A DNA stretch of 64,000 bases from JANQOH01 sp965201115 (GCA_965201115.1 OZ241745.1:62001-126000); one strand, 5' to 3'. Counted from the first letter of the stretch, positions 10,141-18,962 are shown. Numbers and translations: made by a program. Notes: generated from the letters alone by a model not told the origin.

Positions 10141-10935
10141 ATGTACGAATTCGCATACCGCCGCGCGGCTTCCGCCGCCGACGCCCGGCGCCTCTACGAA
10201 GCGGCCGGCGACCCGCAATATCTCGCCGGCGGCCATACGCTGCTGCCGACGATGAAGCAGCGCCTCGCGAGCCCGTCGGACCTGATCGACCTGGCCGGCA
10301 TCGACGCGCTGCGCGGCATCTCGCGCGACGGCGGCGCGGTGACGGTCGGCGCCATGACGACGCACGCGGAAGCGGCGGCCAGCGCCGTCGTTGCCGACGC
10401 CATCCCCGCCCTCGCCGCGCTGGCGGACGGCATCGGCGACCCGCATGTGCGCAACCGGGGCACCATCGGCGGCTCCATCGCCAACAACGACCCGGCGGCT
10501 GACTACCCCGCCGCCGTGCTCGGCCTCGGCGCGACGGTGCGGACCGACCGGCGCGCGATCGCCGCCGACGATTTCTTCGCCGGCATGTTCGAAACGGCGC
10601 TGGAGCCGGGGGAACTCGCGGTCTCGGTGTCGTTCCCCATCCCCCGCGCGGCGTGCTACGCGAAGTTCCCGAACCCCGCGTCGCGCTACGCCATCGCCGG
10701 GGTCATGGCCGCGCGCACGGCGGACGGCGCGCGGGTGGCGGTAACCGGCGCGGGCCATTGCGTCTTCCGCGCGACGGAGATGGAGCGCGCGCTCGACGCC
10801 GATTTCTCCCCCGCCGCGCTCGAGGGCATCGAGATCGCGCAAGACGGCCTGAACGCCGACATCCACGCCAGCGCCGAATACCGCGCGCATCTTGTCGGCG
10901 TCATGGCCCGCCGCGCGGTGGCCGGCTGCGCCTGA
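10141..10935 (+). CDS. coxM: CO-dehydrogenase-type medium subunit (FAD-binding)
   Basis: A 264-residue FAD subunit. FAD contacts are recognisable in AGGHTLLP near residue 30 and in RGTIGGSIANNDPAAD near residue 110. It receives electrons from CoxS. The ATG at 10141 follows GGGAGGA, a good ribosome-binding site, 13 bases after coxL. The length is a little shorter than form I CoxM proteins (about 285) but normal for the family. Confidence 0.94.
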   Translation: MYEFAYRRAASAADARRLYEAAGDPQYLAGGHTLLPTMKQRLASPSDLIDLAGIDALRGISRDGGAVTVGAMTTHAEAAASAVVADAIPALAALADGIGDPHVRNRGTIGGSIANNDPAADYPAAVLGLGATVRTDRRAIAADDFFAGMFETALEPGELAVSVSFPIPRAACYAKFPNPASRYAIAGVMAARTADGARVAVTGAGHCVFRATEMERALDADFSPAALEGIEIAQDGLNADIHASAEYRAHLVGVMARRAVAGCA

Positions 10936-10972
10936 CGACGGAGGCCCCGCCGCGCGCGGCGGCGTATCGCGC

Positions 10973-11911
10973 TTGACCGCCCCCTCCCCCGCCCTCCCCG
11001 CGTCGGTCGATGAGACGCTCGCGCTGCTCGAGGGCGGGGACTATGTCGCCGAGCGCAGCCTCGCGGTTGCGGTCTTCCTGGCCCTCGACATGCGCCGCCC
11101 GCTGTTCCTCGAGGGCGAGGCCGGCGTCGGCAAGACCGAGCTCGCGAAGGTGGTGGCGCAACGGCTGGGCCGCCGCCTTGTGCGCCTGCAATGCTACGAA
11201 GGCCTCGACATCGCCGGCGCGGTCTATGAATGGAACTACGCGGCGCAGACCATCGAGATCCAGGCCGCGCGCGCCGAGGGCGCGACGGACCGCGCGCGCC
11301 TCGTATCCGACGTCTTCGACCGCCGCTTTCTCATCGCCCGCCCCATCCTGCAGGCCATCGAAAGCGGCGGCGGCGGCGCGCCCGTCCTGCTGATCGACGA
11401 GCTGGACCGCGCCGACGAACCCTTCGAAGCCTATCTGCTGGAAGTGCTCTCCGATTACCAGGTCACGATCCCGGAAATCGGAACGGTGCGCGCCGCCGAG
11501 CCGCCGATAGCGGTCATCACATCCAACCGCACGCGCGAAATCCACGACGCCATCAAGCGCCGCTGCCTCTATCACTGGATCGACTATCCCGGCGCCGAAC
11601 GCGAGGCGCGCATCCTCGCCGCCCGCGCGCCCGGCCTGCGCGCGGAACTGGCCGCCCAGGTCGTCGCCTTCGTGCAGAAGCTGCGCGGCGAAGACCTGTT
11701 CAAAAACCCCGGCATCGCCGAGACCATCGACTGGGCCAACGCGCTCCGCCGCCTCGATCGCACCGAACTCTCGGCAGGCGCCATTGACGAAACCCTGGGC
11801 GTGCTGCTCAAATACCAGGACGACATCGAGAAAATCCACGGCGGGCGCGCCGCGGCGCTGCTGGCGGAAAGCGGCGCGGACGCGGCGCAAGGCATGGAGG
11901 CGACGGCATGA
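10973..11911 (+). CDS. coxD: MoxR-family AAA+ ATPase, CoxD-like
   Basis: A 312-residue AAA+ ATPase with Walker A GEAGVGKTELAK and Walker B VLLIDELDRAD. In CO-oxidising bacteria CoxD is needed to mature the Cu-Mo site of CoxL, usually with the von Willebrand protein CoxE; no coxE is seen here. The start is uncertain. I give the TTG at 10973, where homology to MoxR proteins begins, but an in-frame ATG at 10892 inside the end of coxM would add 27 residues. The stop overlaps the next gene as ATGA, so the two are co-translated. Confidence 0.87.
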   Translation: MTAPSPALPASVDETLALLEGGDYVAERSLAVAVFLALDMRRPLFLEGEAGVGKTELAKVVAQRLGRRLVRLQCYEGLDIAGAVYEWNYAAQTIEIQAARAEGATDRARLVSDVFDRRFLIARPILQAIESGGGGAPVLLIDELDRADEPFEAYLLEVLSDYQVTIPEIGTVRAAEPPIAVITSNRTREIHDAIKRRCLYHWIDYPGAEREARILAARAPGLRAELAAQVVAFVQKLRGEDLFKNPGIAETIDWANALRRLDRTELSAGAIDETLGVLLKYQDDIEKIHGGRAAALLAESGADAAQGMEATA

Positions 11912-13005
11912 GCGGACCTCCTCTTGTCGATATTTCCGGCGGCCCGCGCGAGCGGGGCCGCGTCCACGGGCGGGCGCTGGCGGGCGCCGTGCGCGATAAT
12001 GTAGAGACCTATCTTGCGCGGTTCGCCGAGGGCGGCGTCGAACGCGGGGCCGCGCTGGCCGAGGGCAAGCGGTGGGCCGGGCGAATCGCCGCCATCGCGC
12101 CCGAATACGCCGCCGAGATGGACGGCATCGCCGAGGGCGCCGGCCTCGACATCGCGCCGGTCGGCCTGCTCAACGCGCGCTGGGAACTCAGCTACACGCT
12201 GTTCGCGGAAGAGGCCTCGTTCGGCTGCACGGCTTTCGCGGCGCTGCCCGAGCGCACCCGCAACGGCGTCACGATCATGGGCCAGAACTGGGACTGGCTG
12301 CACCGCCTCGTGGGGCGCATCGCGATCTTGCGCGCGCCGGGCGGCGAAACGGGCGAGTCGGGCGAAACGCCGGGCTTTCTCTGCATTACGCAGGCGGGCA
12401 TCGCGGGCGGCATGATCGGCCTCAACGAAGCCGGCATCGGCCTGTGCTGCAACGGCCTGACCACCGACCGCGAGGGCCGCGCGCCCGACCGCAAGCCCTT
12501 CCATGTGCGCGTGCGCGAGATACTCACGGCGCGCACTTTCGCCGACGCGCTCAAGGCCGTCGTGGGCAGCCCCCGCGTGTGCTCGGTCAACATGCTTATC
12601 GGCCATGCCGACGGCGAGGCGCTCGACATCGAGGCCGCGCCGGAGCGCGCCGCCGCGCTCTACCCGGAAGACGGCCTGATAACGCATGCCAACCATTTCG
12701 AGGCGCTGGACGTTGTATCGACGATGGAGCGCAACGGGCCGAGCACACTGTTCCGCGCCCGCCGGCTGGAGCGCCTCATGCGCCAGGCGAACCGGCCCAT
12801 CGACGTCGCGGCGATGCAGGCGTTGTTGACCGACCACTTCTCGGCGCCCAAATCCATTTGCGCCCACCCCGACGAAGCCGACCCCGAACCCCGCCGCACG
12901 ACCACCGTAACCTCCGCCATCCTCGATCTGACGAACCGCATTCTCTACGCCACCGACGGCCCGCCCTGCGCCAACCCCTACGGCGTTTTCCGCCTGGCGG
13001 CGTGA
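11908..13005 (+). CDS. C45-family acyltransferase/autoproteolytic peptidase
   Basis: A 365-residue Ntn-hydrolase of the C45 (acyl-CoA:6-aminopenicillanate acyltransferase / carcinine hydrolase) family. The likely processing site and nucleophile is Cys107 in FGCTAF, followed by the characteristic MGQNWDW. The GLNEAGIGLCCNGL and ANHF segments complete the family pattern. Known members hydrolyse or transfer small amides. Its role beside a CO-dehydrogenase-type operon is unclear, but the 4-base ATGA overlap with coxD makes it part of the same transcript. Confidence 0.85.
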   Translation: MSGPPLVDISGGPRERGRVHGRALAGAVRDNVETYLARFAEGGVERGAALAEGKRWAGRIAAIAPEYAAEMDGIAEGAGLDIAPVGLLNARWELSYTLFAEEASFGCTAFAALPERTRNGVTIMGQNWDWLHRLVGRIAILRAPGGETGESGETPGFLCITQAGIAGGMIGLNEAGIGLCCNGLTTDREGRAPDRKPFHVRVREILTARTFADALKAVVGSPRVCSVNMLIGHADGEALDIEAAPERAAALYPEDGLITHANHFEALDVVSTMERNGPSTLFRARRLERLMRQANRPIDVAAMQALLTDHFSAPKSICAHPDEADPEPRRTTTVTSAILDLTNRILYATDGPPCANPYGVFRLAA

Positions 13006-13045
13006 TATGGGCCGCGGGCCGAAGCATTCCCGGAGGTCTTCCGAG

Positions 13046-13597
13046 ATGAGCGCAACGCAACAATCGACGCCCCTTGACGCTCGCGGCGGCGCGTATTTCG
13101 ACCCGGACCCGGCGCCCGGCGCGCGAACCGGCGAGGAGATTCTGGAAATCCGCCGCCTTTCCGGCCTGTCGTGGGAAGAATTGTGCGGCCTATTCGCCGT
13201 ATCGCGCCCGGCGCTCGCCTGCTGGGCCGGCGGCGAATCGCTCCCCGCCGACCTGCGCGGGACTGTGCGCCGCGTACTGGCCGCCGTTCACCATCTCGAC
13301 GAAGGGAATGCGGCCGCGACGCGAGACCGCCTTTCGACACCCACCGCGGCGGGCGCCGCTCCGTTCGATCTGTTGCGAGAGGGCCGATACGACGAGGCGA
13401 TGGCGTTGCGCCGAGGCGCCGCGCCCCCGCGCCGCCGCCGCGAGCCGCTTTCGCCCGAAGCCCGGAACGCGCGCCGGCCCCCGCCCCCGGCTTCGCTCCT
13501 GCAAGCGGAACAACCGGCGCTCAGGCCTGCGTCCGGAGCGCGGGCCGCCCGCCCGGTGCGCGCCGGCGCGCACGGCGTCTCTCCTTCGGCGGCGTGA
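13046..13597 (+). CDS. Small HTH (Xre-like) protein
   Basis: A 183-residue protein. Residues about 30-90 look like a helix-turn-helix of the Xre type: TGEEILEIRRLSGLSWEELC, then FAVSRPALACWAGG. After it comes a DLLREGRYDEAMAL helix; the last 60 residues are Pro/Ala/Arg-rich and probably disordered. The ATG at 13046 has GGAGG about 10 bases upstream. It is plausibly a DNA-binding regulator or an antitoxin-like protein, but no toxin gene is next to it. The stop lies one base before the SDR start. Confidence 0.65.
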   Translation: MSATQQSTPLDARGGAYFDPDPAPGARTGEEILEIRRLSGLSWEELCGLFAVSRPALACWAGGESLPADLRGTVRRVLAAVHHLDEGNAAATRDRLSTPTAAGAAPFDLLREGRYDEAMALRRGAAPPRRRREPLSPEARNARRPPPPASLLQAEQPALRPASGARAARPVRAGAHGVSPSAA

Positions 13598-13598
13598 C

Positions 13599-14351
13599 AT
13601 GGGCATGGGCAGGCTCGAGGGCAAGGTTGCGCTGATTACGGGGGCCGCCGGGGGGATCGGGGCGGCGTGCGCGCGGCTGTTCGCCGGCGAAGGCGCGCGA
13701 TTGCTGCTGGTGGACCGCGAGGCCGGCGCGCCGGCGCCGGAGGGTGCGCGCGAATTCGCCGGCGATGTCTCGCGGCCCGAAGACATGGAGGGCGCCGTCG
13801 CGGCGGCGGGGGAAGCGTTCGGCGGCCTCGACATCGCCATACTCAACGCGGGGATCGAGGGCGCGGTCGCGCCGCTCGCGGAATACGACGCGGAGACCTT
13901 CGACAAGGTCATCGCCGTCAATCTGCGCGGCGTGTTCCTGGGCCTGAAATACGCGATGCCCGCGCTGGAGGCGCGGGGCGGGGGGAGCATCGTCGTTACC
14001 TCGTCGATCGCGGGCCTGCGCGGGCGCGCGCGCATGGGCGCCTATACGGCGTCGAAACACGGCGTAGTCGGCCTGATGCGCACGGCGGCGCTGGAAGGCG
14101 CGCCCGCGGGCATCCGCGTCAACAGCATCCATCCCTCGCCGGTCGAAACCCGCATGATGCGCGCGCTCGAGGCGCAATTCGCCCCCGGCGACCCCGAAGG
14201 CTTCCGCGCCGCCTACCGCGCCGCCTCGCCGCAGGGCCGCTACGCGCAACCGGAAGAAGTGGCGCGGCTCATGCTCTTCCTGGCCAGCGACGACAGCAGC
14301 CACTGCACGGGCGCAACCTACAGCCTTGACGGCGGGCGAACCGCCGGGTAG
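13599..14351 (+). CDS. Short-chain dehydrogenase/reductase
   Basis: A 250-residue classical SDR. The NAD(P)-binding GAAGGIGAA lies near residue 16, NAG at about 87, and the catalytic Ser and YTASK near residue 150. Motifs such as SIHPSPVETRMM and the C-terminal TGATYSLDGGRTA are typical of FabG-like oxidoreductases. The substrate cannot be told. It is followed after 33 bases by a luciferase-like oxidoreductase on the same strand, suggesting a small catabolic operon. Confidence 0.9.
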   Translation: MGMGRLEGKVALITGAAGGIGAACARLFAGEGARLLLVDREAGAPAPEGAREFAGDVSRPEDMEGAVAAAGEAFGGLDIAILNAGIEGAVAPLAEYDAETFDKVIAVNLRGVFLGLKYAMPALEARGGGSIVVTSSIAGLRGRARMGAYTASKHGVVGLMRTAALEGAPAGIRVNSIHPSPVETRMMRALEAQFAPGDPEGFRAAYRAASPQGRYAQPEEVARLMLFLASDDSSHCTGATYSLDGGRTAG

Positions 14352-14384
14352 CCCGGCAGAACCACGCAACCGGAGACACGCGCC

Positions 14385-15254
14385 ATGAAATTCGCGCTTC
14401 GCTACGGCAACACCGGACGCTACGCCGACCCCGCCGCGGCCGTCGAACTGCTCCAGGCCGGCGAGGAGGCCGGCTTCGAATCGGTTTGGGCCGTCGAGCA
14501 CACAATCGTTCCCAAGGGGTACGAATCCGCCTATCCGTATTCGCCCGACGGCAAGATGGCAGGCGGAGTGAGCGACATCCCCCTGCCCGACCCGCTCATC
14601 TGGCTGGCGTATGCCGCCGCGGCGACGTCGAAGATGAAGCTCGGCACCGCCATCCTCATCCTGCCGCAGCACAACCCCGTGACGGCGGCGAAGCAGGTTG
14701 CGACGCTCGACCACATGTCCGGCGGGCGCGTTCTGCTCGGCATCGGCGTCGGCTGGCTGCGCGAGGAGTTCGAGACGCTCGGCGCGTCGTTTAGCGACCG
14801 CGCCGCGCGCGCCGATGAATATATCGCCGCCATGCGCGCGCTGTGGGGAGACGGCGCCGCCTCGTTCGACGGCGAGTTCGTGCGCTTCCGCGACGTCTAT
14901 TGCCGGCCCCGCCCGGCGCAGGGCACGGTGCCGATCATCGTCGGCGGCCACTCGAAAGCCGCCGCCCGCCGCGCCGGACGGCTCGGCGACGGGTTCTTCC
15001 CCGCCCGCGGCGCGCCGGTCGAGCTCTTCGACCTCGCGCGCCGGACCGCAGAGGAACACGGCCGCGACCCGGACGCGCTCGAAATCTCGGCGAGTTTCCC
15101 GGAGAACCTGCAGGACCTGCCCAAACTCGCCCGGGCCGGCGTGAGCCGCGTCCTCCTCCCCGTCACCACGATGGCCGGCCTCCCCGCCGCCATCTCCGGC
15201 CCGGAAGACGCGCTATCGTGGAAAGACCGCATTGCCGATATGAGCGATCTGTAA
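14385..15254 (+). CDS. LLM-class flavin/F420-dependent oxidoreductase
   Basis: A 289-residue luciferase-like monooxygenase-fold protein. Typical elements are the start MKFALRYGNTGRY, the ESVWAVEHTIVP segment, LGTAILILPQHNP, the DHMSGGRVLLGIGVGWLREEF motif and VPIIVGGHSKAAARRAGRLGDG. Members use FMN or F420 for redox reactions on varied substrates. The specific function is unknown. It follows the SDR gene on the same strand. Confidence 0.9.
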   Translation: MKFALRYGNTGRYADPAAAVELLQAGEEAGFESVWAVEHTIVPKGYESAYPYSPDGKMAGGVSDIPLPDPLIWLAYAAAATSKMKLGTAILILPQHNPVTAAKQVATLDHMSGGRVLLGIGVGWLREEFETLGASFSDRAARADEYIAAMRALWGDGAASFDGEFVRFRDVYCRPRPAQGTVPIIVGGHSKAAARRAGRLGDGFFPARGAPVELFDLARRTAEEHGRDPDALEISASFPENLQDLPKLARAGVSRVLLPVTTMAGLPAAISGPEDALSWKDRIADMSDL

Positions 15255-15280
15255 CCGCTTCGGACGCGGGCCGCCGCAAA

Positions 15281-15395
15281 CGCCGCGCCCTCCCGGCGCC
15301 ATCGCGCCCCGCGGAAACGTGCGGGCAGGATGCCCGCGGTCCCGGGCCCCGCCTTCGGCGGGGTTGCGCCCCCTTGAGCGAGCTCGCCGGCGCGG
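15281..15395. repeat. left ~115-bp direct repeat flanking the HEPN module
   Basis: Contains the dispersed two-hairpin repeat (15310-15370) plus conserved outer sequence on both sides, from CGCCGCGCCCTCCCGGCGCC to CCCCTTGAGCGA. The same extended sequence recurs at 16390-16504 in the same orientation. Confidence 0.85.
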
Positions 15396-15489
15396 CGGGC
15401 GAAGGCGGCTCGATCCGGGCGGCATTTCCCGCTATATTGTCGGTTCGGGACGCGGCAATGCAGCGGCCCCGGCGCGGAAGGAGAAGCCG

Positions 15490-15765
15490 ATGAGCGTCGA
15501 TGTGAAACGTATCGAAGCCGCGCTCGACGAGCTGCGGCGGGAAGACCTCCCGGTCGCGGTGCGCTCATGGCGCGTCGAAGACACCGAGGACTGGGCTGGC
15601 GATCCGTCGGTATTCGTATGGACCCTGCTCGAACCCGGCGGCATTCTCCCCGGCGGGAAGGTCAGACAGCGGATTGCGCTGGAGGAAATGGTCAACGAGC
15701 GGTTGCGGAAATCGGTCGGCGACTCGCTGATATACGTCTGTTTCAGCGAAGCCGCGGCGCCGTGA
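15490..15765 (+). CDS. Small protein paired with HEPN gene
   Basis: A 91-residue acidic protein with no recognised family. It begins MSVDVKRIEAALDELRREDL, continues with a WRVEDTEDWAGDPSVFVWTLLE segment and ends in a predicted helix ALEEMVNERLRKS followed by a strand YVCFSEA. The layout suggests a small alpha/beta domain. GAAGGAGAAG upstream of the ATG is a good ribosome-binding site. The stop overlaps the GTG of the HEPN gene by three bases (GTGA), so the pair is translationally coupled, as is usual for toxin-antitoxin or HEPN-partner pairs. Confidence 0.7.
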   Translation: MSVDVKRIEAALDELRREDLPVAVRSWRVEDTEDWAGDPSVFVWTLLEPGGILPGGKVRQRIALEEMVNERLRKSVGDSLIYVCFSEAAAP

Positions 15766-16274
15766 ACCTGCACGGCGATCTCCTGGCGCTTGCCCGGGAC
15801 CTTGCCGCGCGGGCGGGCGGCCCGCCCGCGCAGGCGGCGTTGCGCCGCGCCGTTTCGACCGCGTACTACGCGCTGTTCCACATGCTTGCGAACGAAGCGA
15901 CGGGACGCATGTTCGGCGCGGGCGGCGATCGCGCGGGGTTGCGCGCCTGTCTCGCCCGCGGGTTTGCGCACAGGACCATGAAGAATACCGCCCGGGCGTT
16001 CATGAGCGGCGCCGCGCCGCCGAAGCTCGCTCCGGGCATGGACGGGCTGGCGCCGCAACCGGAACTTGTCAGGGTCGCCAAGGCCCTGCTCACGCTTCAG
16101 CACTTCCGCGAAGTTGCCGATTACGATGTGGCCCATGCGTTTGCCCATGATCATGTCTTCGCCCTCGTGGAGCGCACAGAAGCGGCCTTCGAGGACTGGG
16201 CCGCCGTTCGCGGGAGCGTGCAGGCCGATGTCTTTCTTGCCGGGCTTTTCGCCTTCGGCGGGCTGCGGATCTGA
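15762..16274 (+). CDS. HEPN-domain protein
   Basis: A 170-residue helical protein. The motif RRAVSTAYYALFHMLANEA (about 28-46) is the hallmark first helix of many HEPN-like proteins, and the LQHFREVADYDVAH helix near residue 112 is the second conserved element. Many HEPN proteins are RNases or RNA-binding partners in toxin-antitoxin and defence systems. The classical R-x4-6-H catalytic motif is not clear here, so RNase activity is uncertain. The GTG start at 15762 overlaps the upstream stop. The pair is flanked by long direct repeats. Confidence 0.75.
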   Translation: MNLHGDLLALARDLAARAGGPPAQAALRRAVSTAYYALFHMLANEATGRMFGAGGDRAGLRACLARGFAHRTMKNTARAFMSGAAPPKLAPGMDGLAPQPELVRVAKALLTLQHFREVADYDVAHAFAHDHVFALVERTEAAFEDWAAVRGSVQADVFLAGLFAFGGLRI

Positions 16275-16312
16275 CGCAACGTTCGCCGCCGCTCCCGGGC
16301 AGCGCAACGCCG

Positions 16313-16358
16313 CCGCAGGCGGGGCCTGGGCGCCAAGCGTCCCCGCCCGCACGTCTCA
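16313..16358. repeat. inverted partial copy of the dispersed repeat
   Basis: Reads as GGCGGGGCCTGGGCGC then CGTCCCCGCCCGCACGT, i.e. the opposite orientation of the family, with one hairpin arm decayed. It lies between the HEPN gene and the right direct repeat. Confidence 0.6.
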
Positions 16359-16389
16359 ACCGCATGAACGCCGCCGCGAAGAGCGCGAA

Positions 16390-16504
16390 CGCTGCGCCCT
16401 CCCGGCGCCATCGGGCCCCGCGGAAACGTGCGGGCAGGATGCCCGCGGTCCCGGGCCCCGCCTTCGGCGGGGTTGCGCCCCCTTGAGCGAAGCCGCCGGC
16501 GCGC
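16390..16504. repeat. right ~115-bp direct repeat flanking the HEPN module
   Basis: Nearly identical to 15281-15395 and in the same orientation, offset by about 1109 bases. It includes a complete two-hairpin repeat (16422-16480) and the CCCCTTGAGCGA tail. It ends 16 bases before the start of the DUF4143 ATPase gene. Confidence 0.85.
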
Positions 16505-16520
16505 GCATACTTCCGGCGTC

Positions 16521-17732
16521 ATGCATTACGAGCGCGCGCAACTGGCTACGCTCCTTGCGCGCCTCGACGAGGCGCCGCGAACGCTGATCATCGTTACCGG
16601 TCCGCGGCAGGCCGGCAAGACGACGCTTGTGCGTCAGGCGCTCGCCAAACTCGACCGGCCCGCGCTCTACGTTGCGGTGGACGAGCCCGAAGACGGCGCG
16701 TTCCCCGGCGCGGCGGCGCGCGACGCGCGGTGGCTTGTCCGGCAATGGGAGCGCGCGCGTATCGACGCCGACCGCTGCGAACGCGGCGCCGTGCTGATAC
16801 TGGACGAGATACAGAAAATCCCCCGCTGGTCCGATACCGTGAAGGGATTATGGGACGCCGACCGGTTTTGCGACCGCCGCCTGCATGTCGTTCTCCTCGG
16901 GTCGTCGCCGCTGGCGATTGGCGAGGGCATGAGCGAAAGCATGGCCGGACGATTTCAAATCATCCGCCTCGCCCAGTGGTCGTTCGGGGAAATGGCGGCC
17001 GCGTTCGATTTCGATGTCGAACGCTATGTTTTCTTCGGCGGCTATCCCGGAGCGGCGCCGCTGGCCCGCGAACAGGAGACCTGGCGCGAATATATCAAGG
17101 AAGCGATCGTCGCATCGAATATCGGGCGCGATTTGCTTGCGAACCGCCGGGTCGAAAAGCCGGCGCTCCTCAGACAGCTGTTCGAACTCGCCGCCGACCG
17201 TTCGGCGCAAATACTCTCGTGGACGAAGATGCTCGGTCAGCTCCAGGACAAGGGGGCCGCAACGACCTTGGCGCTGTATCTCGACATGCTGGAGAAGGCC
17301 GGCCTCGTCGTCGGGATACCGCGGTACACGGCGGGCGCGCGGCCCCGGCGCGCATCCAGCCCGAAGCTCAATATACTCGACACCGCATTGATGTCGGCGC
17401 TGTCGGATTACACGTTCGAGGAAGCCCTGACCGACCGGTCGTTCCGGGGCCGACTCGTCGAGAGCGCGGTGGGGGCGCACTTGTACAATACCGCGTGCGG
17501 CCGCGCGCGCCTCTGTTATTGGCGCGCCAACGGTTACGAAGCGGATTTCGTACTGGCGCGCGGCCCCGCGCTGGCCGCCTTCGAAGTCAAGAGCGGCGCC
17601 CGCCGGAGGTCGGTGAGCGACCTGGACGAGTTCGCCCGCCGTTTTCCGCACGCCCGGTGCATAGTGGCGGGGCAAGGCGGCGTGCCGTTGCCGGAATTCC
17701 TGACGACGCCCGCGCTGGAGTGGGTCGCGTAA
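16521..17732 (+). CDS. AAA ATPase with DUF4143 (archaeal-type ATPase/nuclease-like)
   Basis: A 403-residue protein. The N-terminal ATPase has Walker A GPRQAGKTT at about 27-35 and Walker B VLILDEIQKIP near 95. The C-terminal DUF4143 domain ends in a nuclease-like strand pattern ANGYEADFVLARG...AAFEVKSGARR with D, E and K in PD-(D/E)xK-like spacing. Such proteins are common solitary genes in accessory regions; their function is unknown. The ATG at 16521 follows the direct repeat closely, so it may have been placed here together with the HEPN cassette. Confidence 0.88.
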   Translation: MHYERAQLATLLARLDEAPRTLIIVTGPRQAGKTTLVRQALAKLDRPALYVAVDEPEDGAFPGAAARDARWLVRQWERARIDADRCERGAVLILDEIQKIPRWSDTVKGLWDADRFCDRRLHVVLLGSSPLAIGEGMSESMAGRFQIIRLAQWSFGEMAAAFDFDVERYVFFGGYPGAAPLAREQETWREYIKEAIVASNIGRDLLANRRVEKPALLRQLFELAADRSAQILSWTKMLGQLQDKGAATTLALYLDMLEKAGLVVGIPRYTAGARPRRASSPKLNILDTALMSALSDYTFEEALTDRSFRGRLVESAVGAHLYNTACGRARLCYWRANGYEADFVLARGPALAAFEVKSGARRRSVSDLDEFARRFPHARCIVAGQGGVPLPEFLTTPALEWVA

Positions 17733-17843
17733 CGACGGCGCTCATCGTCCCTCGCATATGCGCCGGGATTCGCGGTCGGGCGCCGTTGTATCCAGCTGCG
17801 ACCGGCGCTATGTTGCGGGCGGATTTACGGACAAGGCCGGATC

Positions 17844-18440
17844 ATGCCGAACTTGGCGCGACGCATACTGGAGCATGCCGGGGCGCTGCCGGAGGCTACG
17901 CCGCTGCGCGCGGCGGACCTGGGCGCCTTCGGCAAGCCGGCCTCGGTTCGCCGGGTCTTGGCGCGCCTTGCCGGCGACGGGCGGCTCTGCCGCATCTGCC
18001 GCGGCATATACATGCGCCCGGTCGAAACCCGCTTCGGCCGCCGCTGGCCCGCGGCCGAGAAGGCCGTTCCGGCGCTTGCGGAACTATGGGGCGAGACCGT
18101 TGCGCCGTGCGGCGGCGCGTGCGCCAACATGCTCGGCCTGACTACGCAAAACCCGATACGCGCCGTTTATCTGACGTCCGGCGCCGAGCGCCGGCTGCGC
18201 TTCGCCCGGCACGAAGTGCTGTGGCGCCGCGCCCCGCGCTGGCAGCTCGCCGCGCCCGGGCGGCGCGCCGGCGCGGTCGTTCGCGCCCTCGCCTTTTTCG
18301 GCCCCAACGAAATCGACGATGCCCTGGCCGGCCTCGAGGGCAAGCTCTCCGCCGAAGACCGCGCCGAACTCGGGGCCGCGCTCGGGGGCGTGCCCGGTTG
18401 GATGGCCGGGCCGGCGAGAAAGTTCCTGGCTCGTGCATGA
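17844..18440 (+). CDS. AbiEi-family (DUF6088-like) antitoxin
   Basis: A 198-residue protein of the type IV toxin-antitoxin AbiEi family. The N-terminal part is a winged helix ending in RLCRICRGIYMRPV, the standard AbiEi/DUF6088 pattern; the rest (AGALPEATPL..., NMLGLTTQNP, VYLTSGAERRLRF) matches the C-terminal antitoxin domain. AbiEi normally represses its own operon and counters the AbiEii nucleotidyltransferase. The downstream AbiEii start overlaps this gene's end by 8 bases, but that gene is truncated, so this antitoxin may be an orphan. Confidence 0.85.
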   Translation: MPNLARRILEHAGALPEATPLRAADLGAFGKPASVRRVLARLAGDGRLCRICRGIYMRPVETRFGRRWPAAEKAVPALAELWGETVAPCGGACANMLGLTTQNPIRAVYLTSGAERRLRFARHEVLWRRAPRWQLAAPGRRAGAVVRALAFFGPNEIDDALAGLEGKLSAEDRAELGAALGGVPGWMAGPARKFLARA

Positions 18441-18945
18441 AACTCCGTTTCAGGCGCTGTCCGCCGACGACAGGTATAACCTCTTGAAGACGGCCGGCGA
18501 TTCGGCCCGTTGTCCCGGCCAGCTTCTGGAGAAGGATATATGGGTTGTCGAGACCCTGCGGATTCTGTTCGAGGCGCCCTTCGGCGGCGACTTGATATTC
18601 AAGGGAGGAACGTCCCTGCCGAAAGCATGGCGGGCGATCCGCCGGTTTTCCGAGGACGTCGATATTATGCCAAGAGCCATCGATACGGTTCGATTGACAA
18701 CCGTCCGTACCTGCGGCGCCTCGGGGGCAGGATGCTCGGGCGCCTTCGGCGTGCGCTCCACCGGCGAGCCCCGCCAACCTCGACCCGCCTCCTGCGACGT
18801 CGTGGCTTTCGCGCCTAATACTGCACCTTGCGGCGCGGCGCTTATCGACGTATATTCCGGCATCATGCCAATCCAGCAGCACTCAGCGGCGCGGGGGCGC
18901 CTGGGCTTTTTCGCGCAGGCGCGCCGTTCGTTCGGCCCGCGCTGA
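18433..18945 (+). pseudogene. Truncated AbiEii nucleotidyltransferase toxin
   Basis: From a GTG at 18433 the frame encodes a typical AbiEii N-terminus: HETPFQALSADDRYNLL, then LEKDIWVVETLR, FKGGTSLPKAW and RRFSEDVDI, the G-S ... D-x-D nucleotidyltransferase site. Homology stops at about 18700. The next ~80 codons read as unrelated Gly/Ala/Cys-rich sequence up to a stop at 18943-18945. Intact AbiEii proteins are about 300 residues, so roughly two thirds are missing. The break lies just before the nuclease-STAND gene and probably marks the join of that insertion. Confidence 0.82.
18828..18856 (+). promoter_or_regulatory. putative promoter of the nuclease-STAND gene
   Basis: TTGCGG at 18828-18833 and TATATT at 18851-18856 with a 17-base spacer, about 100 bases before the ATG at 18963. 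The A/T-rich -10 stands out in otherwise GC-rich sequence. It lies in the non-homologous tail of the broken AbiEii gene. Confidence 0.35.
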
Positions 18946-18962
18946 TACGACGCGGCGTTGCC

